Assembly (NCBI GenBank): GCA_965199285.1
Contig: OZ240687.1
Span: forward strand, 620,001-684,000
DNA from: CBDDGJ01 sp965199285
GTDB taxonomy: Bacteria; Pseudomonadota; Alphaproteobacteria; RS24
DNA length: 64,000 nucleotides
Direction: 5' to 3'
Below, piece after piece: positions 17,346 to 26,911 of this stretch. A program made the translations under genes and the position numbers. Position 1 is the stretch's first letter. Every line of letters starts with the position of its first letter. A model generated the notes under the pieces. That model was given only the letters and a program-made list of their open reading frames with translations, was not told the origin of the DNA and did no database searches.

Positions 17346-18353
17346 ATGGTCACAAAAGTCGCAATTAATGGATTTGGACGGATTGGCAGGCTGGTTTTGC
17401 GCGGCATTATCGAAAGCGGGCGCAAAGATATAGAAGTGGTCGCGATTAATGATCTCGGCAGTATTGATGCCAATGCGCATTTACTAAGCTATGACTCAAT
17501 TCATGGTACATTTCCGGCCAAAGTTGAGGCGACCAAAACCGGTATTCGAGTGAATGGCAAGCTGATTAAAGTGATAAGCGAGCGCGACCCGTCACAATTA
17601 CCATGGGCAAGCATGGGGGTTGATGTGGCGCTGGAATGTACGGGGCTTTTCACCAAGCGGGCGGATGCGCAAAAACATATTGAGGCAGGCGCGAAAAAAG
17701 TTCTCATTTCCGCCCCAGCTACGGATTGTGACCTCACCGTTGTCTATGGGGTTAATGATAAGAAATTGCGTAAATCGCATAAAATCGTATCGAACGCCTC
17801 TTGCACCACCAACTGCCTCGCGCCAGTGGCGCAAGTGTTGGATAAAACATGCGGCATTGCGCGCGGCTATATGACCACAGTTCATGCCTTTACGGGCGAC
17901 CAGCGGACGGTTGATACTTTGCATAGCGATATGCGCCGCGCCCGTGCTGCTAGCCTGTCGATGATTCCAACCTCAACCGGTGCGGCCAAAGCAGTCGGAT
18001 TGGTATTACCAGAACTTGCTGGCAAGCTGGATGGCACCGCGATCCGTGTTCCTACCCCGAATGTCTCAATGATTGATTTGGTGTTTGAAGCAAAACAGAA
18101 AACCACCATTGAAGCGATTAACAAAGCGATTACAAAAGCTGCAAATGGTCATCTGAAGGGCGTATTGGGTGTATGTGATGCGCCGCTCGTGTCGATTGAT
18201 TTTAACCATAATCCGCACTCATCAACTTTTGACCTCACCCAAACTCAGATTGTTGGTGGCAAGCTGGTGCGGGTGTTGAGCTGGTATGATAATGAATGGG
18301 GTTTTGCCAATCGGATGAGCGACACCGCCATTGCCATGAAAAAGCTAGGCTAA
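17346..18353 (+). CDS. gap: Glyceraldehyde-3-phosphate dehydrogenase, type I
   Basis: Oxidises or reduces glyceraldehyde-3-phosphate / 1,3-bisphosphoglycerate. The 335-residue protein has the N-terminal Rossmann signature 'VAINGFGRIGRL' and the catalytic SNASCTTN with C153, plus 'TGAAKAVGLVLPEL' and 'WYDNEWGF'. GAAGGAG lies 8-9 bases before the ATG. It follows tkt by 22 bp and precedes pgk by 6 bp, so it is in one operon. Confidence 0.97.
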   Translation: MVTKVAINGFGRIGRLVLRGIIESGRKDIEVVAINDLGSIDANAHLLSYDSIHGTFPAKVEATKTGIRVNGKLIKVISERDPSQLPWASMGVDVALECTGLFTKRADAQKHIEAGAKKVLISAPATDCDLTVVYGVNDKKLRKSHKIVSNASCTTNCLAPVAQVLDKTCGIARGYMTTVHAFTGDQRTVDTLHSDMRRARAASLSMIPTSTGAAKAVGLVLPELAGKLDGTAIRVPTPNVSMIDLVFEAKQKTTIEAINKAITKAANGHLKGVLGVCDAPLVSIDFNHNPHSSTFDLTQTQIVGGKLVRVLSWYDNEWGFANRMSDTAIAMKKLG

Positions 18354-18359
18354 GCATCT

Positions 18360-19565
18360 ATGCCGCTTGCCACGCTCGATACGCTCTTCAAAAATGAGAT
18401 GCGCGGCAAGCGCGTGCTGGTGCGGGCAGACCTCAATGTCCCGCTTGATGAGGATGGCACTGTCCGCGATAGCACCCGGCTAGAGCGCTTAATCCCCACC
18501 CTTAAAGAGCTTAAAGCCGCGCAAGCGCGGATTATTATTATCTCGCATTTTGGTCGCCCGAAGGGGCAAGCCAATCCTGATATGAGCCTTGCGCCGATTG
18601 CTTCTGCTTTGGCGGGATTGCTTAATTGTTCTATCCCCCATGCCCCTGATTGCATTGGCGATGCAGCGGCAGCAGCCGTACAAACCTTACAAAATGGCGA
18701 GATATGCGTGTTGGAAAATACCCGCTTTCATGGGGGGGAAGAAAAAAATGATGCGGATTTTGCGAAAGCCCTCGCGGAGCTGGCGGATTTTTATGTTAAT
18801 GATGCGTTTTCTGCGGCGCATCGGGCGCATGCCTCCACCCATGCGATTGCCAAAATTCTGCCTGCTTTTGCCGGCCGTAGCATGCAGGCAGAGCTAGAGG
18901 CGCTCAGCCTTGCTTTGGAAACCCCGCAAAGCCCGGTTGCGGCGATTGTGGGCGGCGCAAAAATTTCAACCAAGCTGGATTTGCTTGGCAATTTAACCAC
19001 CAAAACTGATTATCTGATTATTGGCGGCGGCATGGCAAATACATTTCTTGCAGCCCAAGGGGTTAAGATTGGTACATCATTATGTGAAACCTCTATGCTC
19101 GAGAAAGCGCGCGAAATTATGGAAACAGCCCGCCAGCAAAATTGCCAGATTATTTTGCCATGCGATGCCGCCATCGCAGCTGAATTTGCGCCCATGCCTG
19201 CGTCCGTAATTGCCGATATAAATGACATTCCCGAAACGCAAATGATTTTGGATTGCGGCCCCAAAAGCGTCGATGATATTTGTGCTTGTCTGGATGCGTG
19301 CAAAACTCTAATCTGGAATGGTCCTTTGGGGGCGTTTGAGTTATCGCCTTTTGATATGGCGACCAATAAAGCCGCGCAATATGCAGGCGCGCTCACAAAG
19401 GCAGGAAAACTGGTTTCGGTTGCTGGCGGCGGGGATACAGTTGCCGCCCTTAATCACGCCGAGGCGGCGGCCGATTTCACCTATGTCTCGACCGCAGGCG
19501 GGGCGTTTCTCGAATGGCTGGAAGGAAAATCCCTACCCGGCATTGCCATACTTATGAATAAATAA
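18360..19565 (+). CDS. pgk: Phosphoglycerate kinase
   Basis: Interconverts 1,3-bisphosphoglycerate + ADP and 3-phosphoglycerate + ATP. Signature motifs are 'KRVLVRADLNVPLD' near residue 20, 'ISHFGRPKG', 'LLENTRFHGGEEKN'-like 'VLENTRFHGGEEKN', 'VGGAKISTKLDLLGNL', and the C-terminal 'SVAGGGDTVAAL' nucleotide site. Length of 401 aa is typical. It sits between gap and fba. Confidence 0.97.
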   Translation: MPLATLDTLFKNEMRGKRVLVRADLNVPLDEDGTVRDSTRLERLIPTLKELKAAQARIIIISHFGRPKGQANPDMSLAPIASALAGLLNCSIPHAPDCIGDAAAAAVQTLQNGEICVLENTRFHGGEEKNDADFAKALAELADFYVNDAFSAAHRAHASTHAIAKILPAFAGRSMQAELEALSLALETPQSPVAAIVGGAKISTKLDLLGNLTTKTDYLIIGGGMANTFLAAQGVKIGTSLCETSMLEKAREIMETARQQNCQIILPCDAAIAAEFAPMPASVIADINDIPETQMILDCGPKSVDDICACLDACKTLIWNGPLGAFELSPFDMATNKAAQYAGALTKAGKLVSVAGGGDTVAALNHAEAAADFTYVSTAGGAFLEWLEGKSLPGIAILMNK

Positions 19566-19578
19566 TGGAGGTCTTAAA

Positions 19579-20616
19579 ATGGATAAACAGAAATTAGAAA
19601 AAATCGCAAAAGCTATGGTGGCGGATGGCAAAGGCATTTTAGCTGCCGATGAAAGTACGGGCACAATCAAAAAGCGCTTTGATAGTATCAATGTCGACAG
19701 TACGCAAGATAATCGCCGTGATTATCGGGAAATGCTATTTCGTAGCCAAACTGCAATGCGCAAATATATTTCTGGGGTTATTCTTTATGATGAAACCATC
19801 CGCCAAAAAGCAGCCAATGGCACAAGGCTTACGAGCCTTATCAAAAAAACCGGCGCGATGGCGGGCATTAAGGTTGATATGGGCGCGAAGGATATGGCGC
19901 TCCATGCCGGTGAGAAAGTCACCGAAGGGTTGGATGGGCTTTCGGAACGGATGGCGGAATATTATAAGCTCGGGGCGCGCTTTGCCAAATGGCGGGCAGT
20001 GATTAATATTAGAGGCAACACGCTTCCGAGTGAGGCTTGTATTATCAGCAACACACAGGCGCTGGCGCGCTATGCCGAGATTTGTCAGGCGCATAATATT
20101 GTCCCGATTGTGGAACCCGAAGTGATTATGGATGGCAACCATTCTATCGAACGCTGTTTCGAAGTGACGCGGCAAACGCTTACCAGCCTTTATGCAATGT
20201 TAAACGCGCAAAATGTTCACCTAGCTGGCACAATCTTAAAACCGAATATGGTGGTCTCTGGCACTAAAAATAAAACCCAAGCGGATATTGAGACCGTTGC
20301 CGCAATGACGCTTGATTGCTTTTTGCAAACGGTTCCGGCAAGCGTTCCGGGCATTGTGTTTTTATCTGGCGGGCAATCGGATAGTGATGCCACCGCGCAT
20401 TTGGATGCCATGAATAGGCTTGGCAAAAAGCGCGGCGGTCTGCCGTGGAAATTAAGTTTTTCTTATGGCCGCGCCTTACAAGCCGCGCCCTTAAAGGCAT
20501 GGAAAGGCAAAGCCAGAAATGTGAAAAAAGCGCAAGCGGCTTTTGCGCATCGGGCAAAAATGAATGGCCGCGCCGCGCAAGGCAGATGGAACCGCGCTTT
20601 GGAAAGAAAGAAATAA
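19579..20616 (+). CDS. fba: Fructose-bisphosphate aldolase, class I
   Basis: Schiff-base aldolase splitting fructose-1,6-bisphosphate. The 345-residue protein has the eukaryote-like class I features 'GKGILAADESTGTIKKRF', 'VPIVEPEVIMDG' and the Schiff-base lysine in 'AGTILKPNMV'. A GGAGG ribosome site precedes the ATG. With tkt, gap and pgk it completes a sugar-phosphate cluster; a class II FBPase (glpX) is encoded elsewhere in the window. It ends facing dxs with a gap of 30 bp. Confidence 0.96.
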   Translation: MDKQKLEKIAKAMVADGKGILAADESTGTIKKRFDSINVDSTQDNRRDYREMLFRSQTAMRKYISGVILYDETIRQKAANGTRLTSLIKKTGAMAGIKVDMGAKDMALHAGEKVTEGLDGLSERMAEYYKLGARFAKWRAVINIRGNTLPSEACIISNTQALARYAEICQAHNIVPIVEPEVIMDGNHSIERCFEVTRQTLTSLYAMLNAQNVHLAGTILKPNMVVSGTKNKTQADIETVAAMTLDCFLQTVPASVPGIVFLSGGQSDSDATAHLDAMNRLGKKRGGLPWKLSFSYGRALQAAPLKAWKGKARNVKKAQAAFAHRAKMNGRAAQGRWNRALERKK

Positions 20617-20646
20617 GAGAAAAGAAAATAGATTATTATTTTTCGC

Positions 20647-22578
20647 TTATCTTGAATTACCAGCAAGGTCAATAATTTTACTATCCGCTTGCCTCATAAG
20701 CTGCAAAGCGGTTTGTAAAATTTGCGCCGCATTTAAGCCTGCCTGCTCATACATTTTATAAGGCGCGGCATGGTCAATATAATAATCAGGCAATGTCAAA
20801 GTCCGGATTTTTAAGCCCGCATCCAACACCCCGCGTTCGGCAAGAAAATGCAAAATATGCGCGCCAAAGCCGCCCTTGCTGCCTTCCTCAATCGTTATCA
20901 ATGCTTCATGCTCTTTCGCGGCACGCAAGATAAGCTCTTGATCGAGCGGCTTCATAAAACGCGCATCAATAATGGTCGGCGATAAGCCTTCCGCCTCTAA
21001 TTGGGCGGCGGCAATTTTTACTTCCTGCAAGCGCGTGCCATAAGAGAGCAAGCAAATATTTGTCCCTTCCGCAATCACACGCCCTTTACCGAGCGGCAAT
21101 ATTTCGCCGCGCGCCGGTAGCTCAATTCCTACCCCTTCGCCACGCGGATAACGCAATCCGCTTGGGTGTTCATCAAAAGCCGCTTGCGTTGCGACCATAT
21201 GGACAAGCTCGGCTTCATCGGCCGCCGCCATTAATACCATATTGGGAAGCGTACCGAGATAAGCCATATCAAACGCACCGGCATGGGTTGGCCCATCTGC
21301 GCCTACCAGTCCTGCCCGATCCATCGCAAAACGTACAGGCAGATTTTGAATCGCGACATCATGCACCAGCTGGTCATAGGCACGCTGTAGAAATGTCGAA
21401 TAAATTGCGACAAAAGGCTTATAGCCTTCGCTCGCAAGACCTGCCGCAAATGTCACCGCATGTTGTTCAGCAATGCCAACATCAAAAGTGCGTTCGGGAT
21501 AGATTTGGGAGAATTTATCCAGCCCCGTGCCAGACGGCATGGCGGCAGTGATGGCGACAATTTTGTCTTCGCGGCGCGCCTCATCAATCAGCGCGTTTGC
21601 AAAGACACTTGTATAGCTTGGTGCATTTGGGGTGGATTTTTTCTGCTCTCCCGTTGCAACATTAAATGTGCTTACCCCATGATATTTATCGGCAGATATT
21701 TCCGCCGGCTTATAGCCATGCCCTTTTTTTGTGACCACATGCACCAGCACCGGCCCATCTTCATCATCGCGCACATTTTCCAAAACCGGCAATAAATGCT
21801 CGATATTATGGCCATCAATTGGGCCGACATAATAAAACCCCATTTCTTCAAATAAAGTACCGCCCGTTGCAAAGCCGCGCATATATTCTTCCATCCGGCG
21901 GGCGGCTTCCTCCATCCGGTCGGGCAAATGTTTTGCCATTTCGCGCGCGAATTTACGCAAACTGCGATATGTGCCACCCGATAAGATACGCGCAAGATAG
22001 GCGCTCATCGCCCCAACCGGCGGCGCGATGGACATATCATTATCATTTAGAATAATCGTAAGCCGGCTATCCAGCGCGCCCGCATTATTCATCGCTTCAT
22101 ACGCCATGCCCGCGCTCATCGCGCCATCGCCAATAACCGCAACAATATTTTCATTTGACCCGCGCAAATCGCGCGCCACCGCCATGCCAAGACCGGCGGA
22201 AATTGAAGTTGAACTATGCGCTGCCCCGAACGGGTCATATTCACTTTCGGCGCGTTTGGTAAATCCCGACAGGCCGCCTTCTTGCCTTAGCGTACGGATG
22301 CGGTCACGTCTTCCCGTCAAGATTTTATGCGGATAGGCTTGATGCCCGACATCCCAAATCAATTTATCATAAGGCGTATTAAAGACATAATGCAGCGCCA
22401 CAGTTAGCTCGACCACGCCAAGCCCTGCCCCCAAATGCCCGCCTGTTTGCGACACGGCATCAATCATTTCATGGCGCAGCTCATCGGCAATTTGCGGCAA
22501 ATCGGCAGGTTTGAATTTCCGCAAATCGGCCGGCCAATGAATTTGGTCAAGCAATGGTGTTTCAGGTTTTTTCGTCAT
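20647..22578 (-). CDS. dxs: 1-deoxy-D-xylulose-5-phosphate synthase
   Basis: First enzyme of the non-mevalonate isoprenoid pathway, condensing pyruvate and glyceraldehyde-3-phosphate with thiamine diphosphate. The 643-residue protein has 'HLGAGLGVVELTVALHYVF', the TPP site 'AVIGDGAMSAGMAYEAMNNAG', 'GFYYVGPIDGHN' and 'DRAGLVGADGPTHAGAFDMAYL'. It is the last gene of the xseB-ispA-dxs operon, 11 bp after ispA. Confidence 0.97.
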   Translation of the reverse strand: MTKKPETPLLDQIHWPADLRKFKPADLPQIADELRHEMIDAVSQTGGHLGAGLGVVELTVALHYVFNTPYDKLIWDVGHQAYPHKILTGRRDRIRTLRQEGGLSGFTKRAESEYDPFGAAHSSTSISAGLGMAVARDLRGSNENIVAVIGDGAMSAGMAYEAMNNAGALDSRLTIILNDNDMSIAPPVGAMSAYLARILSGGTYRSLRKFAREMAKHLPDRMEEAARRMEEYMRGFATGGTLFEEMGFYYVGPIDGHNIEHLLPVLENVRDDEDGPVLVHVVTKKGHGYKPAEISADKYHGVSTFNVATGEQKKSTPNAPSYTSVFANALIDEARREDKIVAITAAMPSGTGLDKFSQIYPERTFDVGIAEQHAVTFAAGLASEGYKPFVAIYSTFLQRAYDQLVHDVAIQNLPVRFAMDRAGLVGADGPTHAGAFDMAYLGTLPNMVLMAAADEAELVHMVATQAAFDEHPSGLRYPRGEGVGIELPARGEILPLGKGRVIAEGTNICLLSYGTRLQEVKIAAAQLEAEGLSPTIIDARFMKPLDQELILRAAKEHEALITIEEGSKGGFGAHILHFLAERGVLDAGLKIRTLTLPDYYIDHAAPYKMYEQAGLNAAQILQTALQLMRQADSKIIDLAGNSR

Positions 22579-22589
22579 ACGCTCTTCTA

Positions 22590-23465
22590 TCAGCTTTTGC
22601 GGGTCACGACAAATTCTAATATCTCTCTTAATGTGTCTGCCCGCTCATCAAAACCAGAAAGCGCGGCTAAGGCGGCGTGCTTTTCCCTATCCAAAAACTC
22701 ATTTGCCCGCGCCGCACCATATAACACAACGAGACTTGGCTTGCCTTGCGCTTTATCTTTTCCGGCTGATTTGCCAGTTCCTGCTTGTGTATCCAATAAA
22801 TCATCGGCAATTTGAAAAGCGCGGCCAAGATGGCGGGCATAATCCTGTAAGGCCTGCTGCTCGTCTATTGTTGCGCCGCCAATTTGTGCCGCCGCATTCA
22901 TCGACCAGCCTATCAATGCGCCGGTTTTTAAATCATATAAGCGATAAATATCATCACTCGTTTCAGGTATTGCGCCGCCGGTAAAATACATATCCATCGC
23001 TTGCCCGGCAATCATCCCCCGCCCTTGATCTTGTCCTTGACCTTGTCCAGCAACTTGCGCCAGCGATTGAACAAGCGCGAGTTTCACTTCAGCGTCAACA
23101 TTTGTCTGGGTTAGGGTTTCAAATGCCAGCGCCTGCAAAGCGTCGCCTGCCAATATCGCCACCGCTTCGCCAAACGCCTTATGGGTGGATGCCTGCCCGC
23201 GCCGCCAATCATCATCATCCATACAAGGCAAATCATCATGAATAAGCGAATAGCAATGCATCATTTCAATCGCCGCCGCAACCGGCATTAATGTCTTTTG
23301 GGAAACAGAAAAAAGCGCGCCGGTTGAAAACACCAAAAAGGGGCGAAACCGCTTGCCGCCAGATAAAAGCGCATAGCGCATCGCTTCACTAACCGATGCC
23401 GCCGCGCCTTTTGTTGGCGGCACGAGCCCTTCAAGATAAGTCTCAAATGCGCTATTCTTCAACAT
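22590..23465 (-). CDS. ispA: Farnesyl/geranyl diphosphate synthase
   Basis: Short-chain trans-prenyl transferase. The 291-residue protein has the first Asp-rich motif 'LIHDDLPCMDDDDWRRGQ' (bacterial DDx4D form) and the second 'QIADDLLD', as well as 'GGKRFRPFLVF'. A GQ-rich insert (GQGQGQDQGRG) around residue 140 is unusual but in frame. It overlaps the end of xseB by 14 bp and is followed by dxs. Confidence 0.94.
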   Translation of the reverse strand: MLKNSAFETYLEGLVPPTKGAAASVSEAMRYALLSGGKRFRPFLVFSTGALFSVSQKTLMPVAAAIEMMHCYSLIHDDLPCMDDDDWRRGQASTHKAFGEAVAILAGDALQALAFETLTQTNVDAEVKLALVQSLAQVAGQGQGQDQGRGMIAGQAMDMYFTGGAIPETSDDIYRLYDLKTGALIGWSMNAAAQIGGATIDEQQALQDYARHLGRAFQIADDLLDTQAGTGKSAGKDKAQGKPSLVVLYGAARANEFLDREKHAALAALSGFDERADTLREILEFVVTRKS

Positions 23466-23694
23466 TTAAGGGTTCAACAGCATCGCCATTTTCGGTGATT
23501 TTTTCAATCTTTGCCTGCGCATCTTTGAGCTTATTTTCACAATATGTTTTCAACTGATTGCCGCGCTGGTAAATCGCAATCGACTCTTCAAGCTCAACAT
23601 CCCCGGCTTCAAGGCTAGCAACAATCTCTTCCAGCTCGGCGAGCGCTTGCTCGAAACTCATTTCCAGAATATCCTTATCAGTGATTTTGGTCAT
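23452..23694 (-). CDS. xseB: Exodeoxyribonuclease VII small subunit
   Basis: Small helical subunit of exonuclease VII (80 aa). The family pattern 'SFEQALAELEEIVASLEAGDVELEESIAIYQRGNQLKTYCENKLKDAQAKIE' fills most of the protein. Heading an xseB-ispA-dxs operon is the usual arrangement. The large subunit xseA is not in this window. Confidence 0.93.
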   Translation of the reverse strand: MTKITDKDILEMSFEQALAELEEIVASLEAGDVELEESIAIYQRGNQLKTYCENKLKDAQAKIEKITENGDAVEPLNVEE

Positions 23695-23738
23695 AATTTA
23701 CCTCCCACAAATTATAATTTCCAACTGGTATTTTTCCA

Positions 23739-24803
23739 TCAGACCGCCTCAAAATACCATATATCATCTTTTAGGGTTTGGCTCACTTCCCCGCGATGCA
23801 CCAGACACATCATATGGGCAAGGCTTTCACCTGTCGCCATAAAATAATTATTCCTATCAATCGGGCGTTTGAACAAAACCGAAAACACGTCTTTGTCAAC
23901 CGCGCGTTGCGGTGTGGCACAGACATCGCGCAACCGCGCCAGACCATTTTCATGCCCATCAATCAGAGCCTGTAACCGCTTTTTAATGCCGATAAATGGT
24001 TCATTATGGGCGGGCAAGACCAGCACATTTTCGGGAAACACGTCTCGTAAGCGCGCACAGCTATCAATCCAATCTTGTAAAGGGTTAGCGTCCGGCTCGG
24101 TCGGGAACAAAGAAATATTAGATGAAATACGCGGCAATATTTGGTCACCCGAAATCAGCACATTTAAGGCTTCACAAAACAGGCACGCATGTTCTGGCGT
24201 ATGCCCGCTGCCCATTTCAACCCGCCACATATGCTCCCCGATCTTAATTTCATCGCCCTGCTGAATACGGGTGAAGGATTGTGGCAAGGGGAAAATATAA
24301 CTCCCGAAACTGCCAAACCTATCTTTATACACATGCAGGCTTTCCTCGCTAAAACCAGCGCGCTGATAAAATCGTACCCCTTCTGGCGGCGCTTTCAATC
24401 CCGTATCGGCAGACATAATCCGGCACAGGAAATAATCCGTACGGCTCATCATAAACGCGGCATCAAAGCGGTTTACAATCCACCCCGCCAGCCCAATATG
24501 ATCGGGATGCATATGCGTACCGATGACCCGCGTCACCGGACGGCCTTGCATAAACTCTTCAAAAACCTGTTGCCAATCCGCTTGCGCCGATTTGGTATTG
24601 ATACAAGTATCGACAATCACCCAGCCATCGCCATCGCGCAAAATCCAAACATTTATATGGTCAAGCCCCATATCTGGCATTAGATGCCGCATCCAAAACA
24701 CGCCATCCGCAACCTCAATCACCTTGCCGCGTTCAGGGGTTTCAGAAAACGGATATGTCAAGCCATGTGCTTGGCCATGCGCTTGGGAAGGCTTATTACT
24801 CAT
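23739..24803 (-). CDS. MBL-fold metallo-hydrolase
   Basis: A metallo-beta-lactamase fold protein of about 354 residues. The metal motif 'THMHPDHIG' is followed by a further His in 'MGSGHTPEHAC' and an Asp in 'ISGDQILP', and a C-terminal helical domain of the kind found in glyoxalase II-like and acyl-thioester hydrolases. The substrate is not evident. I chose ATG 24803 (MSNKPSQ) because GAAAGG lies about 9 bases upstream; an ATG 30 bases earlier is also in frame. It has no operon partner: it is divergent from the Sua5 gene. Confidence 0.82.
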   Translation of the reverse strand: MSNKPSQAHGQAHGLTYPFSETPERGKVIEVADGVFWMRHLMPDMGLDHINVWILRDGDGWVIVDTCINTKSAQADWQQVFEEFMQGRPVTRVIGTHMHPDHIGLAGWIVNRFDAAFMMSRTDYFLCRIMSADTGLKAPPEGVRFYQRAGFSEESLHVYKDRFGSFGSYIFPLPQSFTRIQQGDEIKIGEHMWRVEMGSGHTPEHACLFCEALNVLISGDQILPRISSNISLFPTEPDANPLQDWIDSCARLRDVFPENVLVLPAHNEPFIGIKKRLQALIDGHENGLARLRDVCATPQRAVDKDVFSVLFKRPIDRNNYFMATGESLAHMMCLVHRGEVSQTLKDDIWYFEAV

Positions 24804-24886
24804 ATATCTACCTTTCGTCTGGTTTATTTGCATCTTTGCACCAGAAAGCTAGCATGTTATGATCAATCTTCCAAGAGACGGCAAGA

Positions 24887-25822
24887 ATGATTTTAACACC
24901 AACACAGACACATATCGCACAATGCGCCGCGCAGATAAGACAAGCTGCGCTTGTCGCCATGCCAACCGAAACTGTCTATGGGTTGGCGGCGGATGCGACC
25001 AATCGACACGCCATTGCGCGGCTTTATGAATGTAAGAAAAGGCCGCAATTTAACCCCCTCATCACGCATGTCAGCAGCCTTGAGCAAGCGCAAAACATCG
25101 GTGTTTTTAATGACACAGCCTTGCGGCTGGCGCACCATTTTTGGCCAGGTCCGCTGACGTTGGTGCTCCCTCGCACCCGTGACTGCCCGGTCGATCCGCT
25201 GGCATGTGCAGGGCTTGAGACAATCGCCATTCGGATACCACATCATAAAATCGCGCAAAATTTTCTGTCTGAATGTCAACTGCCATTGGTTGCGCCAAGC
25301 GCCAACCCGTCGGGGCGGTTAAGCCCCACACAAGCCACACATGTAGCGCAAGCTTTGCCAGATATTCCGGTATTGGATGGCGGCGCATGTGTCGTGGGGC
25401 TTGAATCAACCATTCTTGCCTGTCTCGATGATACACCCATTTTATTGCGCGCGGGCGGATTAAGCCGCGAGCATATTGAAACGCAAACAGGCGCACTCGC
25501 ATTCTTGCCAGATGAAGCCGCCGCAACCCCACGCCTCGCCCCCGGACGCTTACCGCGCCATTATGCGCCACGCGCAGACTTACGGTTAAATGTCACCACC
25601 CCGCAAGAAGATGAAATTTTTTTAGGTTTTGGTGATAATGGCACATGCGCTAAAAATCTTAGCCCTAAGGCGGATTTAACTGAAGCGGCGGCAAATTTAT
25701 TTTCTTATTTGCACGCGCTTGATGATATAGGGGCTGCAAAAATCGCCGTCGCGCCCATCCCCAATACAGGACTTGGCGAAGCCATCAACGACCGCCTCCA
25801 CCGTGCTGCTAAACGGGATTAG
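24887..25822 (+). CDS. L-threonylcarbamoyladenylate synthase (Sua5 type)
   Basis: Makes threonylcarbamoyl-AMP from threonine, bicarbonate and ATP, the first step of t6A tRNA modification at position 37. The N-terminal YrdC domain shows 'AMPTETVYGLAADATN', 'YECKKRPQFNPLITHV' and 'APSANPSGRLSPT'. The C-terminal extension ('APGRLPRHYAPRADL ... AINDRLHRAAKRD') is the extra Sua5 domain, so the 311-aa protein is Sua5 rather than TsaC. Its stop codon lies inside a repeated 16-bp box (25817-25832), the beginning of a repeat-rich noncoding island. Confidence 0.93.
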   Translation: MILTPTQTHIAQCAAQIRQAALVAMPTETVYGLAADATNRHAIARLYECKKRPQFNPLITHVSSLEQAQNIGVFNDTALRLAHHFWPGPLTLVLPRTRDCPVDPLACAGLETIAIRIPHHKIAQNFLSECQLPLVAPSANPSGRLSPTQATHVAQALPDIPVLDGGACVVGLESTILACLDDTPILLRAGGLSREHIETQTGALAFLPDEAAATPRLAPGRLPRHYAPRADLRLNVTTPQEDEIFLGFGDNGTCAKNLSPKADLTEAAANLFSYLHALDDIGAAKIAVAPIPNTGLGEAINDRLHRAAKRD

Positions 25823-25936
25823 AGGCGCGACTATCTTGCACGAATGGTAGCATGGGAATAGAGACGCGACTGCGTCTCCGGCGAATAGTTTCGCCGCCCC
25901 CGTGGAGGTATGGCACGAAGTGCCATTACCGTGAAC
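25817..25936. repeat. Chain of short hairpins with repeated boxes
   Basis: Two copies of the box GRWTAGAGRCRCGAYT (25817-25832 and 25856-25871) lead into three perfect hairpins in a row. The first is GAGACGC-GACT-GCGTCTC (25861-25878), the second CGGCGAA-TAGT-TTCGCCG (25879-25896), the third ATGGCAC-GAA-GTGCCAT (25910-25926). The last ends in ATTACCGTGAAC, which recurs with related upstream sequence at 30155-30166. A related but diverged arrangement lies in opposite orientation at about 30,871-30,933. The hairpins resemble REP-type units, though I do not recognise the family. Confidence 0.65.
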
Positions 25937-25988
25937 GAGAAAATGACCGCCTTACCCGTGCAGCTCAAGAAAGAATAAAGACAGAAAA

Positions 25989-26387
25989 ATGGTGCCGGGG
26001 TGTCTCGGATTATCTTACAGTTTCCAGAGTCTTTTTAGCTTGCGCCTCTTCTATAGGACTCCCACCCCGACATTATTTCACGAGATGGCAACCAACATAT
26101 TTCTTAAAAAGAAATAGTTGGTGCCGGGGTGCTAGAAAAAACCAATACACTCATCGGCTGCGACGTTTTTACCGCAAGCGGCTATTTTATAGCGTCGCCA
26201 CCCCAGCGCTGTACAAACGTTGGGATGGCAATTCGTTTTATGGCTGTTGCCAACAACCAGAGTGTATTAAGGGTTTCTAGACCCCAGTGCCGGATTTCTC
26301 CCGTCACTTAACTATAAACTACCATAAAAAGGGGCGATGTCAAAGAAGAAACAAAATGGGATGGCGCGAAGGATTAGAGGCAGAAAG
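25989..26387 (+). repeat. Large structured repeat, copy A
   Basis: 399-bp unit directly followed by copy B. It opens with ATGGTGCCGGGGTG; a CCAAC..ATTTC / GAAAT..GTTGG hairpin precedes a second GTGCCGGGGTG. AATACACTC (26144-26152) pairs with GAGTGTATT (26260-26268). Inside this pair are CGACG / CGTCG and TGGCAA (26226-26231) / TTGCCA (26247-26252). After it come GGGTTTCTAGACCC and a conserved tail (ACTACCATAAAAAGGGG). The ORFs across it are not conserved in copies B and C, so it is treated as noncoding. Confidence 0.75.
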
Positions 26388-26806
26388 ATGGTATCGGGGT
26401 GAGGTACACTTATTTTCTACGTTCTCAGAGTCTTTTTAGCTTTCGCCTATTATATGAGACTCCCACCCCGACATTATTTCACGAGATGGCAACCAACATA
26501 TTTCGAAAAGAAATAGTTGGTGCCGGGGTGTTACAATAACCAATGACATGATCGGCCACGACGCTTTTAGTCGGGGTGACCTGTTGTATAACGTCGTCAC
26601 CCCGACGATGCAGAAACGACGTTACGCGCCCCCATATATTTATCGGAGTGACTTTTATTTATAGCTGTGTCACACAGCCACATGTCATTTAGGGATTGTA
26701 ATCCCCGATGCCGACATTTGCCAACACTGTGAATAAACTACCATAAAAAGGGGCAATGTCAAAGAAGAAACAAAGTGGGATGGCGCGAAGGGTTAGAGGC
26801 ACGATT
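26388..26806 (+). repeat. Large structured repeat, copy B
   Basis: Tandem neighbour of copy A with nearly identical blocks at both ends. The inner pairs differ from copy A in sequence but stay paired: AATGACATG (26542-26550) with CATGTCATT (26681-26689), ACGACG with CGTCGT, and GCTGTG-TCA-CACAGC. The following GGGATT-GT-AATCCC hairpin is perfect. The unit ends with the box GGTTAGAGGCACGATT (26791-26806). Confidence 0.75.
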
Positions 26807-26818
26807 GCCCCCCTACCT

Positions 26819-26871
26819 AGCGCGTGTCACTTATAAGTTGGTTCATCAGACACGCGCTAAGTTGTTGTTTT
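26819..26871 (+). terminator. Strong hairpin followed by T-rich sequence
   Basis: TAGCGCGTGTC and GACACGCGCTA pair over 11 bp around a loop of about 20 bases, followed by GTTGTTGTTTTT. In the + direction this is a plausible rho-independent terminator closing the repeat island. The VOC gene that follows is on the other strand, and read that way the hairpin has no T-run. Confidence 0.45.
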
Positions 26872-26911
26872 TAAGCATATCCCAAATTTTTACAAATATG
26901 GCGGAAAAGTG

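Noticed and set aside
25852..26311. ORFs of 60-142 codons across repeat copy A
   Set aside because: The frames are not kept in copies B and C although the paired stems are, so the sequence behaves as noncoding.
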